Of a stretch of DNA of 64,000 nucleotides, positions 25,627 to 41,200 are shown one piece after another. The stretch lies in assembly GCA_916610825.1 (NCBI GenBank), contig OU744452.1, forward strand, positions 14,550,110 through 14,614,109, in the 5' to 3' direction. This DNA is from Haliclystus octoradiatus. Lineage: Eukaryota > Cnidaria > Staurozoa > Stauromedusae > Haliclystidae. The position numbers and the translations under genes are program-made. The stretch's first letter is position 1; each line of letters begins with the position of its first letter. A model generated the notes under the pieces. It was not told the origin of the DNA. It ran no database searches and saw nothing but the letters and a program-made list of their open reading frames with translations.

Positions 25627-28600
25627 ATGATTGATCCAACTGCAAACATGAGTGCGTTATTCTTCAATGCAACTTCAATCCACGAAGTGGAACACTCAGA
25701 ACCACACGCTATCCTATTTATATTTGCATCATGCTTGATTGGAGGTAAGTTGGCTTTTGTAAATGCTGAGTGGATTGCTAAGATTTTTAAATGCTAATGC
25801 GCAAATTGAATTGAATGTAGGCCTACTGAATTATACACCAACTTTGAACATGCTTTGAACTACGCTTAGAACTAAGTTGACTTTGAAGTGTGAACATAGT
25901 TGAAATACAATAGTTTAAATTTTGATCTTACTACGCATTCTGCAGCTTACTGTGTTGGTATTATTCTCTATATGTTTTCTAATGGAATCAAATGCTACTT
26001 CGAGCTGCATCAAAGATAAAAATTGAAATAAACATTTTGCAGCACATATTGCATAGGCTATATCTAAAATTTGCCTAGCCTACATATGTGATCCACCCGT
26101 GCAAAACTACATCAGAATTTGGCTTTCAGCCGCACATTTTCGACCTTGGCCGCGCATAATGCATTCCTTCCAATCTGGAGACAAGCGGATAGGTACAACA
26201 CATCGCCCTAGCCAAACTATCACGGCTCAACAGTAGTTCACGGAAGATCATCACGAGACTCGAGATTATATCACGATCAGCCATCACGACCAAGGCTCGA
26301 AACCCGTTAGTGTGTTAGGGTTAGGGTAAAGTCACGTGATACAAACCCGTTAGAGTGTTAGGGTTAGGGTAAAGTCACGTGGTACGATCCGGTCGAGTTT
26401 AAATACCTTTTTTGTCTCGTAACTTTCCATCGATCAAGCGTGGAGCGTATCCAGGTTCGACTCCTGATATCGTCGTAGATAATATTCATTTAGGCCTATT
26501 ATCATTATTTATGTTTCAATAATGTTTCTAAGTTACGTATCGTTCATAATACGCATGCGTTGCTTCAATTAAAAGCGGGAGAGAGAAGGGAGACGTGTTG
26601 TACCTATCCGCTTTTAATCTGGAGTAGGTCGGATGCGTGGATGATATATTGGATTGTTGAGAAGGTTTAGTAGCCTACAAATTTTTTCTGATAAATAGTA
26701 AACTTACTTGCTTTATTCTAAAGACATACAGGTAGTAGTCTGTACACAGGCTAGAAATATAATAGGGGTTTAGGGGTTTCTGTCAAAAGTTTTTGCGGGC
26801 AGATCAAAAGACTTTACATCTTATCCCTGCCGTATGCCTATTCTGCAAACTGGCATGCTACATTAAATCACTTTCCCTTTTTAATATCTAATCAAACTAT
26901 GTATCTGAGAATGGCATAATTTGAAGCAGAAATGACGAAGATATGGCTAAACTAACTTGACTCATTTTGGTCACATATTGGCTATTTTGACATCTTTTCC
27001 AAAAGTTTGAGATGTCATAAAATTATTATTTGTGGAATTTTGATGTAAAATTTTGGATTTTCTGACTTCATTCAACAAGTTTTCCTTATGTACCAAGTTT
27101 CAACAAAATCGGAAAAGTTTCTCAAATGATGATGATATTAATGATGGACGCAGTTTCAGGATGCATCAGCTTAAGATGCTTACTTTATTGCTAATGTTAT
27201 TATACTGAAGCTAATTATTTCTTTCCCTACTGCAAATAAAAGCTGTTGTCCGTCAATTGATGAGCGATTGGCCCATACCTTATACAGTTTTACTAATAAT
27301 ACTTGGAGCGTCATTTGGTGCTGTGTCAAGAACATACTTTGAAGTACAAAGGTAAGATGATTATTTTATATACATATAGGCTACTAATTGCTGCAACATA
27401 TTTTATGTCGCATTTTATAAGCTATAACACCAATGTATGAAACAAACAAGGTCTTCAGAATGAAATTCACAATTTTGTATGTCGGTCATATTTGAGTCTT
27501 TTCAAGCTCTCAGTGCACCATACTGACGTTGTGATTCGTTGTGGTGACATTGTTTTGGGTCATGAATCACATTATTTTAAGTTATTTATTATAATTTAAT
27601 ATCAATCATCAAAAGTATAAAAAACAGGACAGCCATCCTTTATGTAATAGAACGAATCAGGGAAAATCTAGAAATCTACAGGTCTTTAGAGTTAACCCTA
27701 TAGACTTATGGCTATAGGTTACAGGCCAATAAAGTTTAGTCAACTCATCAATCTTATTTCCATTTCATGTTAATTGTTGATTTGTTTTTCACCTGATCTT
27801 CTATCCTGGAGACACAAACAGTGTAACCCGCTCGAGTGAAAGTCGAAATTGCGAACAATTTTGATTGTATTTAACCAAATCTTCACTTATCCAAAGCTGT
27901 ATAAGAAGGGCGTAAGACCATAAAACTGTTTCAAATACTATGGTTTCAAAAATTGGCTGCAGATAAGTGGGAATCTCACTTATTCCAATTGCACTTGTAA
28001 TGCGGGTTGGACTGCAAATTTGCTTAATATCCAGTTAAATATCTGTGCCACAAGACTGACTTTGCAAAATTTGTATTATGTTTATGTCAATTATTTTGTT
28101 TAGCTATACGAAATTAGCAAGTGAGAATCCTCATCTTTTACTGGCAACGTTTCTACCTGTACTGCTATTTGAATCAGCATTTGCAATGGATGTTCATACA
28201 TTCTATAAGATGTTCACACAGGTAAAAACAAATCGATATCTACTTCTTCATACATGCTTAATGCAGTCAATTTGGATGAGGGTCGATTCAGTTGAATACG
28301 GGATGTGAGAATCAAGTTTGATACGGGAGTGTACCATGGGGGGGGCAAAGCTGGCTAACGCAAAGTAGGGCCTACACAATTTAGCACAATTTTCTTCAAA
28401 AATGTATGTATGAATAATTAATTTATAATCACACGAAGAAAGCCCATTTTCCTTCACAAATGATTTAAAGTCGGATATTTTAGCTAATGAATAATGAACA
28501 GAAACTGCTGAAAACGTGGCATAAAAATTTTGTGGTTTTCAAGATTCTGCTTGGGTCCTTTGCGTCAGCCATTATAGATGCCCATGGTTGCCACATGGTT

Positions 28601-31600
28601 CCTTGACTATAGTTAAAGTGGGAATAAACCCCCAGACTATCTTTACATATGTAGTAGAACCCGACGTGAAAAAAACAATGGCGTAATTTTTTTTTCGATC
28701 TGGAAATTATTTCTTGGTGAAAAATGCCTCCAAAGTGGTGTTTTGACCCAAATGTCGCTGAGGAAAAAAAAGGGATTGGATCTAGCTTTATGACGACAAA
28801 GTCACAAGTCGTGTGGTTTTTCTAATAGACTTTAGATCGGATTAATCACGCGATGTTACGTTTGAGATGGCGTAGCTCTGTAACGGCAATCTATTTTTCT
28901 CTCCCACAAAACTGAGGTAAGGAAGAACATATAAACTTAAGAGCAGCAAAATCCCAGATGATTTAATGATTTTAAAGTTCACGAATTTCAAGAAAATAAA
29001 AATCAGAAACTATTTCATTCGTAGCGCGCGTTATACAGATTATATTTTGACATATCATTCTCACACATATTTAACACATATCAAAATATTCTCTGGTGAC
29101 CACAAAAGCTAGCTAAGTAACTTCTGCACTGTATTACCGCATCCTATAAACTACAGATTGTGACGACATGATGCTAACATGTTCCACTTTCTAGCCGAAG
29201 GAATGAAAACTAGACTGGTGAAATCACTTTGTGGCGTATGTATAATCAGGAACGAGACTTCACATTGCAAAACCCTAATTTTGTTAATCAGATAACTGTG
29301 ATAGAGAGGATAATAATTTATGCAATCAAGATATACCCCAAAACCGACAAATGATAAAGAATCTGCATTACTGTAGTTCTAGTATACGGCTGTAAACTTG
29401 AATAAGAACGTCCGATCCCTCTATCATGTAATGTACTGAAGAATTCTCAATGGTACTTTGTTAGACTATAGTATTGAGTATAATATATCTATCTATACAG
29501 TCGTATAAACTATACGATTACATGGTTTAAGTTTTACTATACAAACATCAATTTAAAACTTAAACGTTGAAATGATAATAGTGAAAAATGTCTATTTAAT
29601 AATTTAGTAATACCGGTAGGCCTACTTGAATAAATCCGAAAAAGTATAATTAAAACTTTGCAGACCAACTATCTTGAGGAAAAGTCGTCTGTGCATGCCC
29701 ATGCAAATCAAGTCAGTTTATATTCACATTTAGATCATGAAAAGGATATCCTGTAGAAATATTTACTCAAGAACAACTTGCAGATCATAGAGTTGAAAAT
29801 AGTTAAAACTTAAATAGCGTAAGATCAAGCTATTTTGAAGGGCACTTGTCTACTAATTAAGATTTGAGAAGTACTGCGGTCACACAGAATATGTAACTAA
29901 TATGTGTCACTAGACTAGTCACAAAGGAACACTCGCACTGCCTGACATTTGTGTTAATCCGCAATCTATATCAGATTCATCGCGCTTAATGACGCTACGA
30001 GAAATTATTTCGACTGAGCGTTTCAATAGATTTTATTCTGCTCCTGAAATCACAAATTGTATCTTTTTTACGTAATTCACGAGTATATATGTTTGTTCAT
30101 GGCTCAGCCTTGTCAGAATTTTTTTTTGTGTGACTTCTCGGAGCTAGGTCACCTCAAAGATAACGTCGCGTGATCAGCCCACTCTTGAGTCTGTTAGACA
30201 AACCGCACGACTTGTGACTTTGTCGTCATAAAGCTAGATCCAATCCCTTTTTTTTCTCAGCGACATTTGGGTCAAAACACCACTTTGAAGGCACTTTTCA
30301 CCAAGAAATAATTTCCAGATCGAAAAAAAAATTACGCCATTGTTTTTTTCACGTCGGGTTCTACTACATATGTAAAGATAGTCTGGGGGTTTATTCCCAC
30401 TTTAATTATCTGCTAGTTTGATTACGTAAGGATAAAATTATATTAATTAAATCTCTATCAATGAGTAATAAAGTTCCAATGGCATCTTTATTTCTGTATC
30501 TTACTTGTAGGTTCTTGTATTAGCTCTACCTGGTTTGGCATTAGCTTCGTTCTTGACTGCAGTAATGGCACATTATGTGTTCTATTATGGATGGAGTTGG
30601 AATGAGAGTATGCTGTTTGGTTCAATTGTCAGTGCCACAGATCCTGTTGCGGTTGTGTCGTTGCTTAACAGCCTCGGTGAGCTAACAGCTTCATCTGTTT
30701 ACACTTTACAGTAACCATTTAGACAATATCCAAATGATAGCACTTTATGTATAAAAGCTCCTGTCTGTAGTGGTCTATATTCTTCCTTACTGGCTGTCAT
30801 CAGGGGTAGAAAATGATTGGACCACTGAGACCGGCGGTCGCAGAATTCCTGCTGGCACATTTGGCAAAATTAAAATATTCTTAAACTATAAATAATTCAT
30901 AAAGTTTATTAATGAAACTGAATAAAACGTGTATAAGGATGAAACTAATTACTCTATGTATATTATGGTCTTGCAGGCACTAAAAAAATGTTTTCGACCC
31001 CTAGCTGTTATGCCCCTGTTTTTATATATCCATTTCCATACTTTTTGAACTCATTTTGAAAAAAATATTTGCATAGTTAATTAGAGTTGTCAGTTATAAA
31101 TCAGCTCATACTGCCCCTGCGAAAAACAATTCATGAAAAAGTCAAGTAAAATTGGGCATTTAACGTCCAGAAACTCCTGAACGGTTTCTGTTTTCGCAGG
31201 GTAATGGCAGATATGATTAGCTTAGGTGGCAGAGAAACCTCACTTTGAGTCTGATCGACTGTGGCTCTGACCCGCGAAGGTCAACCCAGCATTGACAATA
31301 TTGGAGCATTAAATGTCTTCTACTTTCTGACAACTGTACATTGACATTTTCGTACAAAAAGTTTGATATAATTATCATGTGTGTTTTCTTTCTAGGTGCA
31401 TCAAAGCAACTTGGTACAATCATAGAAGGCGAATCACTTTTGAATGATGGCGCTGCCATTGTGTTATTCAACATTTTCCTAAATTTATCATTCAAAACAA
31501 TGACTCGTAAGAACACATTTTTAAATTGCTTGACAATGTACTCATGATGTGAAAACATTTCATGAACTTTAGATCCAGTTTTTCATGAACTGTTCATGAA

Positions 31601-34600
31601 CATTTCATCAAAAGGTCTATGGAAAACAGACCTATTACGCGTTCATGAACTAGTCCATGAACTGTTTAGAAGGTTTTTCGTAAACGGTTCATGAAGTTTT
31701 GTAAAGTTCATGAACGGTTCATGAAAAGTCAATCAAAATGTCAATGAAAGACAGGAAATTTGCAATTCATTAACTTTTTATAAGGTTTTCATAAACAATT
31801 CATGAAGTTTCGTAAAGTTCATGAACTTTTCTTCAAAAATTCAAGAAAAACAGGCCATTCGAGTGTTCATGAACTAGTTTATAACTATTTATAAAATGTA
31901 AATAAACAGTTCATGAAGCTTTGTAAATTCATGAACTTGTTCATGAACATTTCATCAAAAATTCTATGGAAAACAGACCTATTACGCGTTCATAAACTAG
32001 TCCATGAACTGTTTAGAAGGTTTTTCGTAAACGGTTCATGAAGTTTTGTAAAGTTCATGAACGGTTCATGAAAAGTTAATCAAAATGTCAATGAAAGACA
32101 GGAAATTTGCAATTCATGAACTTTTTATAAGGTTTTCATAAACAATTCATGAAGTTGCGTAAAGTCCATGAACTTTTCTTCAAAAATTCAATAAAAACAG
32201 GCCATTTGAGTGTTCATGAACTAGTTTATAACTATTTATAAAATGTAAATAAACAGTTCATGAAGCTTTGTAAATTCATGAACTGTTCATGAACAGTTCA
32301 TCAAACAGTCAATGAAAAAATTTGCCATTTAAGCGTTCATGACTAGTTCATGGACAGTTCATGAACAATTGACGATCTTTGAAAACTTCCCTGGACTGTT
32401 CATGATCATCTTATAAAAGTTCTTGAACTGTTCATAAGCTGGTCATAAATATTCCTGCAGTTCATGAACAGTTCATGAAAATTATGTCATTTAATGTTCA
32501 TGAACTGTTTTCACAGGATGGTGAAGTCTGATCAACTTTTGGAATTTATTATAGAATTGTTGCCTCTTTTGTTACGTATATGAATGTTGTAGCCTATACA
32601 TTTTTATCTTTTTACAGCTACTGAAATTGCTCTATATTTTCCACAAGTAGCTCTTGGTGGCTTTGCTTTGGGCCTTGTTGCTGGTAAACTCACAATTTTC
32701 TGGCTACAGCATGTTTTTAACGATGCCATGGTTGAAATCACAATAACATTAGCATCAACATATCTGACATTTTATATTGGAGAAAAAGTGCTTGGTGTAT
32801 CAGGTGTATTAGCAGTTGTGATGCTTGGTATTGAAATTAATGCTCATCGAACAAGTATTAGTCCCGAGGTTGAAGTATTTCTTCACAGGTGAGTTTTACA
32901 ACAATCCACAAGGCGCATTTCCAGACTGAAAAGTTTATTGTGGTCATCTGAGATCTCAGAAGCAAAACAGATTTTGTTACGTACAGATTCAGCTAAATTT
33001 AATTAAATCTCAAGCACGCAAATTGCAATATTTTCAATCGGGGCGTAGCCGAGGTGTGCGTAGATCATTTAATAGAACAACAGCAGGATAGAATACTAAT
33101 TTTACGGTCAAACACTTCTTCCACTGTGAAACAGTTCATGAATGTTAAATGGCTTGTTTTCAATAAACTATATGTGAGCAGCTCATGTAAAGGCTATGAA
33201 AAACAGGACATGAACGTTAAATGGTCAAATTTTATGAACTCATGAACTGTTCGTGATCCTCCTCAACTGTTCATCAACACCCCCGCGAAAAAAAGTTCAT
33301 GAGTTCATGAACGTGAAATTGCCCAAAACTTCATGAACAGTTCATGAACCGGTTCATGAAGTGTTCATGAACTGTTTGTGACTGTTCATGAACTGTTCAT
33401 GAACTGTTCATGAACCAACAAAAAAATGTTCATGAACTCATGGATGTTTTTCGCAAGGGCACCTTTTAAACAGTTCACGGATACTTCATTATCAGTTCAT
33501 AAGCGTTAAATGGTCCAATTTTTATGAACTGTCCATAAACACCTTTTAGACAGTTCATGAATACTCATATATCATACTCATACTCATAATCAACTAATCT
33601 GTCATAGTCAAACCAAGGTCTCTCAATTCGGACTTACAACCTTAAAATTGTTCATTCAGAATCAGATAATACGGTGAACAAAACAAAGTAGCTCCTTTTT
33701 CTCAACTACTTCTTCCAAGTCTAAAACCTATGCAACTTATATTTTTCTTTTGCATAGATTTTGGGAAATGCTTGCTTATCTTGCCAACACTTTGATTTTT
33801 ATTTTGGTTGGTGTTGCAATTATGGAAAAGGCCTTTGAACACATTGAGCAAGAAGATTGGCTTTATATATTGATCGATTATATTGGTATAACTGTTATTC
33901 GGTAAGCAATGTATTATTATGCGTGTGAATTTTAACAGTAAAAAGCACAATAGTGTATTTATATATGTATATGAATCATTTAGAGTTTTAATTAATTATA
34001 GTAACGTTTATAAAGCTACAGCAAACAACCTTTATTGTTGCGAACCCAAATAAAATCCATAAAAATTTTCATACTTTAGGACATATCGATCAAGCTGAGT
34101 GTAAGGAATAAGTAACGTGCATGATAAATTAATATAGTTTATTTATTAACTGCTTTTAGTTGCTAATTCATTGCTATTCTATGCTGTTTGTAGTGCTTTC
34201 GTCATTTTGCTATTCAGTCCATTGTTGACTCGCCTTGGTTATGGATTAACATGGCGTGATGGAGTAATTATGATTTGGGGTGGCTTACGTGGTGCTGTTG
34301 GTCTAGCATTGGCACTTCAAGTCGCTTTGGATCATGACATAGTAGGGAATAAGGTGGGCATAGGGTGACTCTCAATGACATGTCAAAATGCATAGAATGA
34401 TGGGCCATGTTGCTGTTACTAAGTAATCAAATCAATTAATCAATTTATTCTGCCATAGCACGGTTTAAACCACTCTAACACGACTTAGGTTGTGACTTCT
34501 TGAGCACACAGCGCACCGATAACACCACTAAGTAAGGTCTGCAGATATTATAAACCTATAAGGGGATTTATTGTCTTTCATGTCTTTCATTGAATCTTCA

Positions 34601-35230
34601 TAGCAAGAAAAGGATAGTGTCTGTTATAATGGTCACCTCTATATAGTGGCCACTTTGATAATATTTTAAAATCATTATTCTATCAAATCAAGCCTGTATA
34701 TAAAGGCCACTTGTATAGTAGACAATTTCTCTACCTCTCATAGCTAGATTTCATACTGTTCATGAATAATTCATTAACTTTTCGAACATTCATGAACAAT
34801 TCATTAACTTTTCGAACATTCATGAAAACCTTATAAACAGTTCATGAATGCTTAATTCATGAATATAGGGTCATTTAACGTTAATGACCTGTTTTCACAG
34901 CGCAAACTATACAGAAAAACGCTAAATGGTTGATTGTTTGCATCTCTAATCTCAATTGTATTATAGATGTTACTCCACACAGCTGGGATTGTATTGCTTA
35001 CGCTTGTTTGCAATGCAACAACGATCAAACCGCTTCTTAAAATACTTGGGATGTCTGAAATATCTGATGCTAAACTTGTTGCTATGAACAACGCTGTCAA
35101 ACAATTAAATGATACACGTGACCGCTCTTTGGCTATGTTGAAAACCGATCGTTTCCTTGCCGATGCTGACTGGTTGCTAGCCGAGAAGTCATGTGTGTTA
35201 CAGAATCCATATATTGAAGGCAGCGAAGAT
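25627..35230 (+). CDS. SLC9C1: SLC9C1 exons 1-9: exchanger domain
   Basis: Exons 1-9 encode the multi-pass NHE core. Diagnostic stretches: HLLLATFLPVLLFESAF (exon 3), GSIVSATDPVAVVSLLNSLG (exon 4), IIEGESLLNDGAAIVLF (exon 5, with the Asn-Asp pair of the transport site) and WGGLRGAVGLALALQV (exon 8, the conserved Arg segment). After the last membrane segment in exon 9 the chain turns hydrophilic (AKLVAMNNAVKQLNDTRDRS), the start of the cytosolic linker. No frameshifts. Introns 1-8 are rich in mobile elements, listed separately. Confidence 0.92.
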
Positions 35231-38200
35231 GTAAGTTATTGTATTGCTAATGAGATGTATTAATTTATTGTTCTATCATCATATGAAGGGCAGGATGTCA
35301 CAAAGATTGTAACCCTCCATTAACAGAGCTATTGACTTGAGAACATTCCAAGCAGTGCAAAACCCTTGCAAAAAACAGTTCAGGAGTTTATGAAACTTTG
35401 ACCCATTTAACATTCATGAAGTGCTCATGGACTCCTTTAGAATTCCAGGATTCTTGCTTTTGTCGGACCCTGCTACCAAGACTTTTTTCCAAATGTTTTG
35501 AAATTCTAATAAATATAATTAAAAGAGTTTGACTACTTTGTTATTTATTCTGAAACTTGATGGCATGATATTTCAAATAAAACTGAAAGCTTCTACTTTC
35601 TGATTTGTGCTGGTCTTCCGCCCCTACGAAAAACAGTTCAGGAGTTCATGAACAGTTCGTGAACCCTCACAGACAGTTCATGTACAGTTCATGAACAGTT
35701 CATGAAATTTTTGGGCCATTTAACGTTCATGAACTGTTCATGAACCCCTGAACTTTTCTTGCAGGGGTGGAAACAAGATTGGGGGATATCTCACTTTGTG
35801 ACAGATTGATGAAGGGAGACGTATTTAGGGTATCCAAGACAAGAGAAGTTAATATTTTAGGGACTTTGTACTTCCATGTTTTCTAATTTGATACTTCCAA
35901 TTCCGTTTTTTTGGTCGTCTGACCTACATTGCAAAGACAAGACATTATAGAGTAGGAATGACTTGTAAGTGGATAAACGATGGACGCAATATACTGTCCT
36001 GTAAATACATGTGCTAAAAGTAAACAGAGTTGATGAACAGTTCACATTGAGCACATTGTAACATTTCATTAACAGTTAATGAGCACATCCCTGCAAACAA
36101 TTTGTTGAGTTCATGGACAGCTCATGAACGTTGGAAAGCCTCAATTTTCATGAACCTTCTCTGACAGTTCATGAACGATTCATGGAAATTTGGGGCCATT
36201 TAACGTTCTTGGAATGCTTTCACAATCAAGAGTATTCGATGCATGTGTAAACCTACAACATAATTATTTTCAAAATTAATTACAAAAAATATGCTAACTC
36301 AACAGGTCTCTCAAAGCCATGCTGCTTACATTTTACGTCACAGTAAATGTCCAACATGTGCTACAATGGTAGCTAATCAACCATCCGAGAAGGAATTTGC
36401 TGAAATGGTTGAAGAGGGACGCATAGCTATGATCAAAGCTGAAAAAATGAGTTTTTGGCGTCAATTTGAATGTGGTATGCTTTCAAGTGAAGCTGTGCAA
36501 GTATTGAATAATGTTGCTGATACGTGCCTCGATATCAATGGAAGGTAATGAATTACATACCCATATAATAGGGTTGACATAAAAATTCAAAATGTTTACA
36601 TAACTTGTTCCTTGATTACTTTGCCAAGCTATTACGTCTTATTTCGAATTGAGGATTTGCTATAACTATAAACATTTGAATGTGATGTGCTTGAAGTGAT
36701 GGACGAATGCTCGATAGCTGTTGTTTTCAAAGTATGCTATTTAATATTTTTATTAGATATTTAGAGAATTATGTGCTATCCAAATGTGTTTATTAGGACT
36801 TATCATTTTTAGCAGGGCTTGAATTAATTGAGTAAGCATCTTATTCTTAAAGATATATTTAAGATTTTTCCTTTTGACAAAATATTGATACAAATCTTTA
36901 AATTTGAAATATTGTGTGTATCAGCGTTGTGTTCAGATTTCCGAAGCTTTCTCATACATTTATGATGCAAGAAAGAATAGTTATCACTGTAGAATGTAAT
37001 CCACATAAGAGCAATTCGAATAAGTAAAATTCCCACTTATCTGCAACCTCAGGCTTTGAATAACCACTATAAATAATTTTGGAAAAGTGCAAATTCTATT
37101 AAATGCAATGGAATCATTTGCATTTTTATTGGCATTTAAGTGGGTTACAATGTAACTGTATGTCATTCGAATCGCTTTTATCCAACCAAAGTGCTCATAT
37201 TTTTTTTATAATAAATTCCGTCTGAAGAGCGCACAAGCGCGAAACCCAGAGTCACGGTTAAACTTGATTAATCTTTGTTTCATTTATACATAGCTCTACT
37301 TAACTGTATCGAGCACTCTCTTAAATGGTTTGCATATTATTATTATTATTCTTATAATAATTAATATAGTACAAATATACTACTCTTTTATGCCATTATT
37401 GTTGTAAAGTGGTTTAGTATGCAAAGGAATACACAAAACTCAGATCAATACAATCGTGACTGCTCACATTCACTCAACTCTATACTCTTATTTAATCTAT
37501 TGTGTCATGCCGATATGTATGTAACTTGATCTACATGGTTAAAGGGAGAATGCTACATTGTCATATATCAATTATTTCATTTCCTTTTTTTTAAAGCAAT
37601 TTCCATGATTTAATTTAATTTTAATGTTCTCCTTATGTTGGATATCGAGACTGACGTGCTACAAGACTATGAAGTCGGTGACTTTTTTTCGCAAATCACA
37701 AAACTTTCATTAACTGTCTATGAAATCTCAATAACAGTTCATTAAATTTCTACCAAGGCTTTATTGGATTGTTCATATTTTATTTTCAGATTAATCGAAC
37801 TTGGTGATATTCAACATAACTGGAAAGTGCCACACTATTGGGACAAAATTGTAGGTTTTATAAATTGTGCTGTCTTATGCTGGGATTCTACTGTACCGGA
37901 TAGCCAGATATACCAGATAGATTCTAACTTTTATTGGACCCTGATTACAATCCTTTTCAGATTTCTAGGTCTTGAGTTGCAGGCATTGACCCTCTAGGTC
38001 TTGGGGAGGAGGATTAGCTCAGAGTGCAGAGCAACCGAACTTCAGATCGGATCATATCTGATCGACCGTGGTTCAAATCCCCCTAAGGTCAACTCAGCCT
38101 TGACTTTATCTGAAACATCAAATGAGTACCATCTGAGGATGGCGGATGGAATGGTCCAGAGGGAATTGCATTGTGAGTAGCTGCGGCGCATCGTTGCGCA

Positions 38201-41200
38201 TTGACAATCGAGACCTATCTGCCATGAAATCTGTTGAAATTGATCTGCAGTGTCGCGGCTGAGATCAACAAAGAGCGTTTAAAATCATTGCTCTCAGCGA
38301 AAAAAGCCACTCATCTAGAAATAGAGGAGTGATACGGGTGCCTTCGGTAGGGCAACACCGTCTACATTACTTATTACCCTGACTTGCATTAAATTCCTGA
38401 ACATTTTTGTTGTAAACTCAATCATCTTTAATTGTTTCCTATTGAAGTTTGTTTCATTCATGATAATTTGTATGATTTCATTTGTATTTGTAGCGTGGTA
38501 AATTGGAAACATTCCGTCAAGTGAAAGCAAGCGACCGTATTCCGCCACCACGCAATCTCTTTCTCCGTTATAATTACATGATAGCAACGCATGTTGCCTT
38601 TGATGGAATTATGAATCTGTTAATTGCATTGAATATGATACCGATTGCTTTTGAATTGTCTGCTGATGAAGATGCACCTTACTTAGAACATTTAAAGATT
38701 ATCAATTATGTCTATTGCGTTGTTTACATTCTTGAAGCATTGATAAAGGTAATGCATATATTACATCCCCTGCAAAAATAAGTTCATGAACCAGAACATG
38801 AAGTGTTCATAAACTCTCTGTTACTGGCTTACTGTTCATGAAGTGTTCACGAACTGTTTATAAAGTTTATGAATTGTTGACTAAATAATGAAGTATGAAC
38901 TGTAATATTCAGTAAATAAACAGTTTCAGTTACAGACTCCATCTTTAATAATCTGATATTCCCATGTGACTTGTTGCACAATGAGGCTATTCCATAATTA
39001 CAACAGAGAGGCTATGTAATAAAGTAAACATGAACATCACATCTCTCCTTATCTATAAAGTAATGTGCTATGTTAGATGATTAAGTAAAATACATTATGA
39101 TAATGTATTTTATTTATTTGACTATTGAGAGTAATCATCTAACCAGGTAGGCATCCGTGTTTGTCGCGCTGGTCGCTGCCGAGGTACAAAGAGTTCATCA
39201 TCTGTTACTACTCTCTCATTTTCTTCTGACTCTGCAGCTATTGTCGAACTGTCGCTTTCTTCATTGTTGAAGTTATCGAGTTGAACGTCAGTGTTGTGAA
39301 TAGGAATGTCAAAATCATCGCTGCTGCTGCTGCTGATATGTGGTGACATGTTGATCTGCTGTGAAGATTGTTGTTGATGAGGTGCCATGTATGACTTCAC
39401 TTGCGATGAAGTTCGCATAAACTCCTTCTTTTGATTTTCACGCTCATTCACAATTATACTGTTTCCTTTGACAGTGGAGATTACATAGGGAACATTTTTC
39501 CAGCGTGGGGTGAATTTATCACGATGTCTTCTTGTGTCTGCAATTAACACTGGATCCCCTTGCTTTAGAGTATGAGGGCGAGCATGGTTGCGGTGATCAG
39601 CATGTGATTTGATCAAAATCTTCTTGTTCCAATCAGCGTTGATAACATCTCTATTAGCTTCAGGTGGCGTGTTTGTTGGCAGTTTGTCCTTAATGGGTCG
39701 ATTGAACATTAACGTGGCAGGAGCAACACCAGTAGTAGCATGAGGAGTTGTACGATAGGCAAGTAAAAAGTTCTCTAAAACAATACGCCAGTCTTGATGT
39801 TCAGCAATGGCAGCTTGAATTGTTTTTTTTAAGTTCCGATTAAAACGCTCAACTTCTCCGTTTGCTTCAGGGTGATAAGGGGTCACTTTACGATGGGTAA
39901 CTCCAAATTCTGTCATCAGAGCTTTAAATATATTATTTCTTCGAAACTGTGGACCATTATCAGTGACAATGGCATCTGGTGCCCCATATCTGCAGAACAG
40001 CTTTCGAAGTTTCTTTGTAATTTCAGTTGTGTCTATTTTGTGCAAAATTTCAACCTCTGGGTATCGGCTGTAGTAATCAACACAGACAAGGAGATGCTCT
40101 CCAGTGGGAAATGGTCCGCATAAATCACATCCAATTAGTAACCAAGCTCCTTTGGGAATTTTAGTCATTGTCAGTGGCGGTTTTCTTTCTTCTGGTGCTA
40201 CAACCTGGCAGCCATGGCATCGCATAATAAACTCGTCAACATCACGGTTCATGTGTGGCCACCACACTTTTGCTCGTAGACGTTGCTTGGTGCGGACAAT
40301 TCCTTGATGACCTTCATGTGCAACTGTGAGAGTTTCTTTTGTAAGGGAAGAAGGCATAACAATCTTGTTTTTGAACATAAGTGTGTTGTTGACAACACTG
40401 AGATCATGTCTAGATGTGTAGAATGTGTTTGGGAAATCATCTTTTGTGACATGATTTGTTTCAAGACAGTGTTTGACTTTTTGAATATCAACATCTTTTG
40501 CTTGTTCTGAGGCGATGCGAGTTGCAGAAATGAAGATGGGAGTTGATGTAGTATGAACAAAATTGATATATTCTTCGGCCATTCGATGAGTCTTTTCAGG
40601 AGCTGGAACTGGATTTGAACGAGATAAGAAATCTGCACTGTTGAACTTTCCTGGCTCGTATTGAACAGTAAAATTGTATGGCATGAGCCTGGTGATCCAT
40701 CTTTCGATGCGTGGCGGAGAACGGGTATTGCGAGATGCAAAGATATGAACCAATGGTTTGTGATCTGTTTTCACAGTGAATTTCATACCATAAAGATACA
40801 TTTGAAATCTTTCAATGGCGAATAAGATTGCTAAACTTTCTCTTTCTATTTGACTGAAGCGCATTTCCACATGACTAAGAGATCTGCTGGCATAGCTGAT
40901 AGGCTTGATTGTTCCATCAGGTTGTTTTTGTGTGAGAACTGCACCCAATCCAACTGGTGAGGCATCTGTGACAACTTCTGTGTATGAGTTGGGATTGAAG
41001 TAAGCAAGAGTTTCACTAGAAAGCAGCATCTCTTTTAGATGATTGAATGAATGTTGTTGCTTTGATTTCCAATGCCATGGTATGTCTCTTTTCAGCAAAT
41101 TGCGCAAGGGTTCTGTGATAGTAGCAAAATTGGGCAAGAATTTTGAGCAGTAGGTTATCATTCCTAAAAATGATCTCAGTTCCTTCACATTTGTTGGTGC

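Noticed and set aside
25356-25634. 92-codon frame overlapping the SLC9C1 start
   Set aside because: It lacks an ATG (GTG start) and has no domain; it ends across the SLC9C1 ATG. Most likely 5' UTR or promoter sequence.
26300-26375. Interstitial telomere or chromosome end
   Set aside because: Only two TTAGGG units per copy, inside a TIR element with its own 9-bp target duplication.
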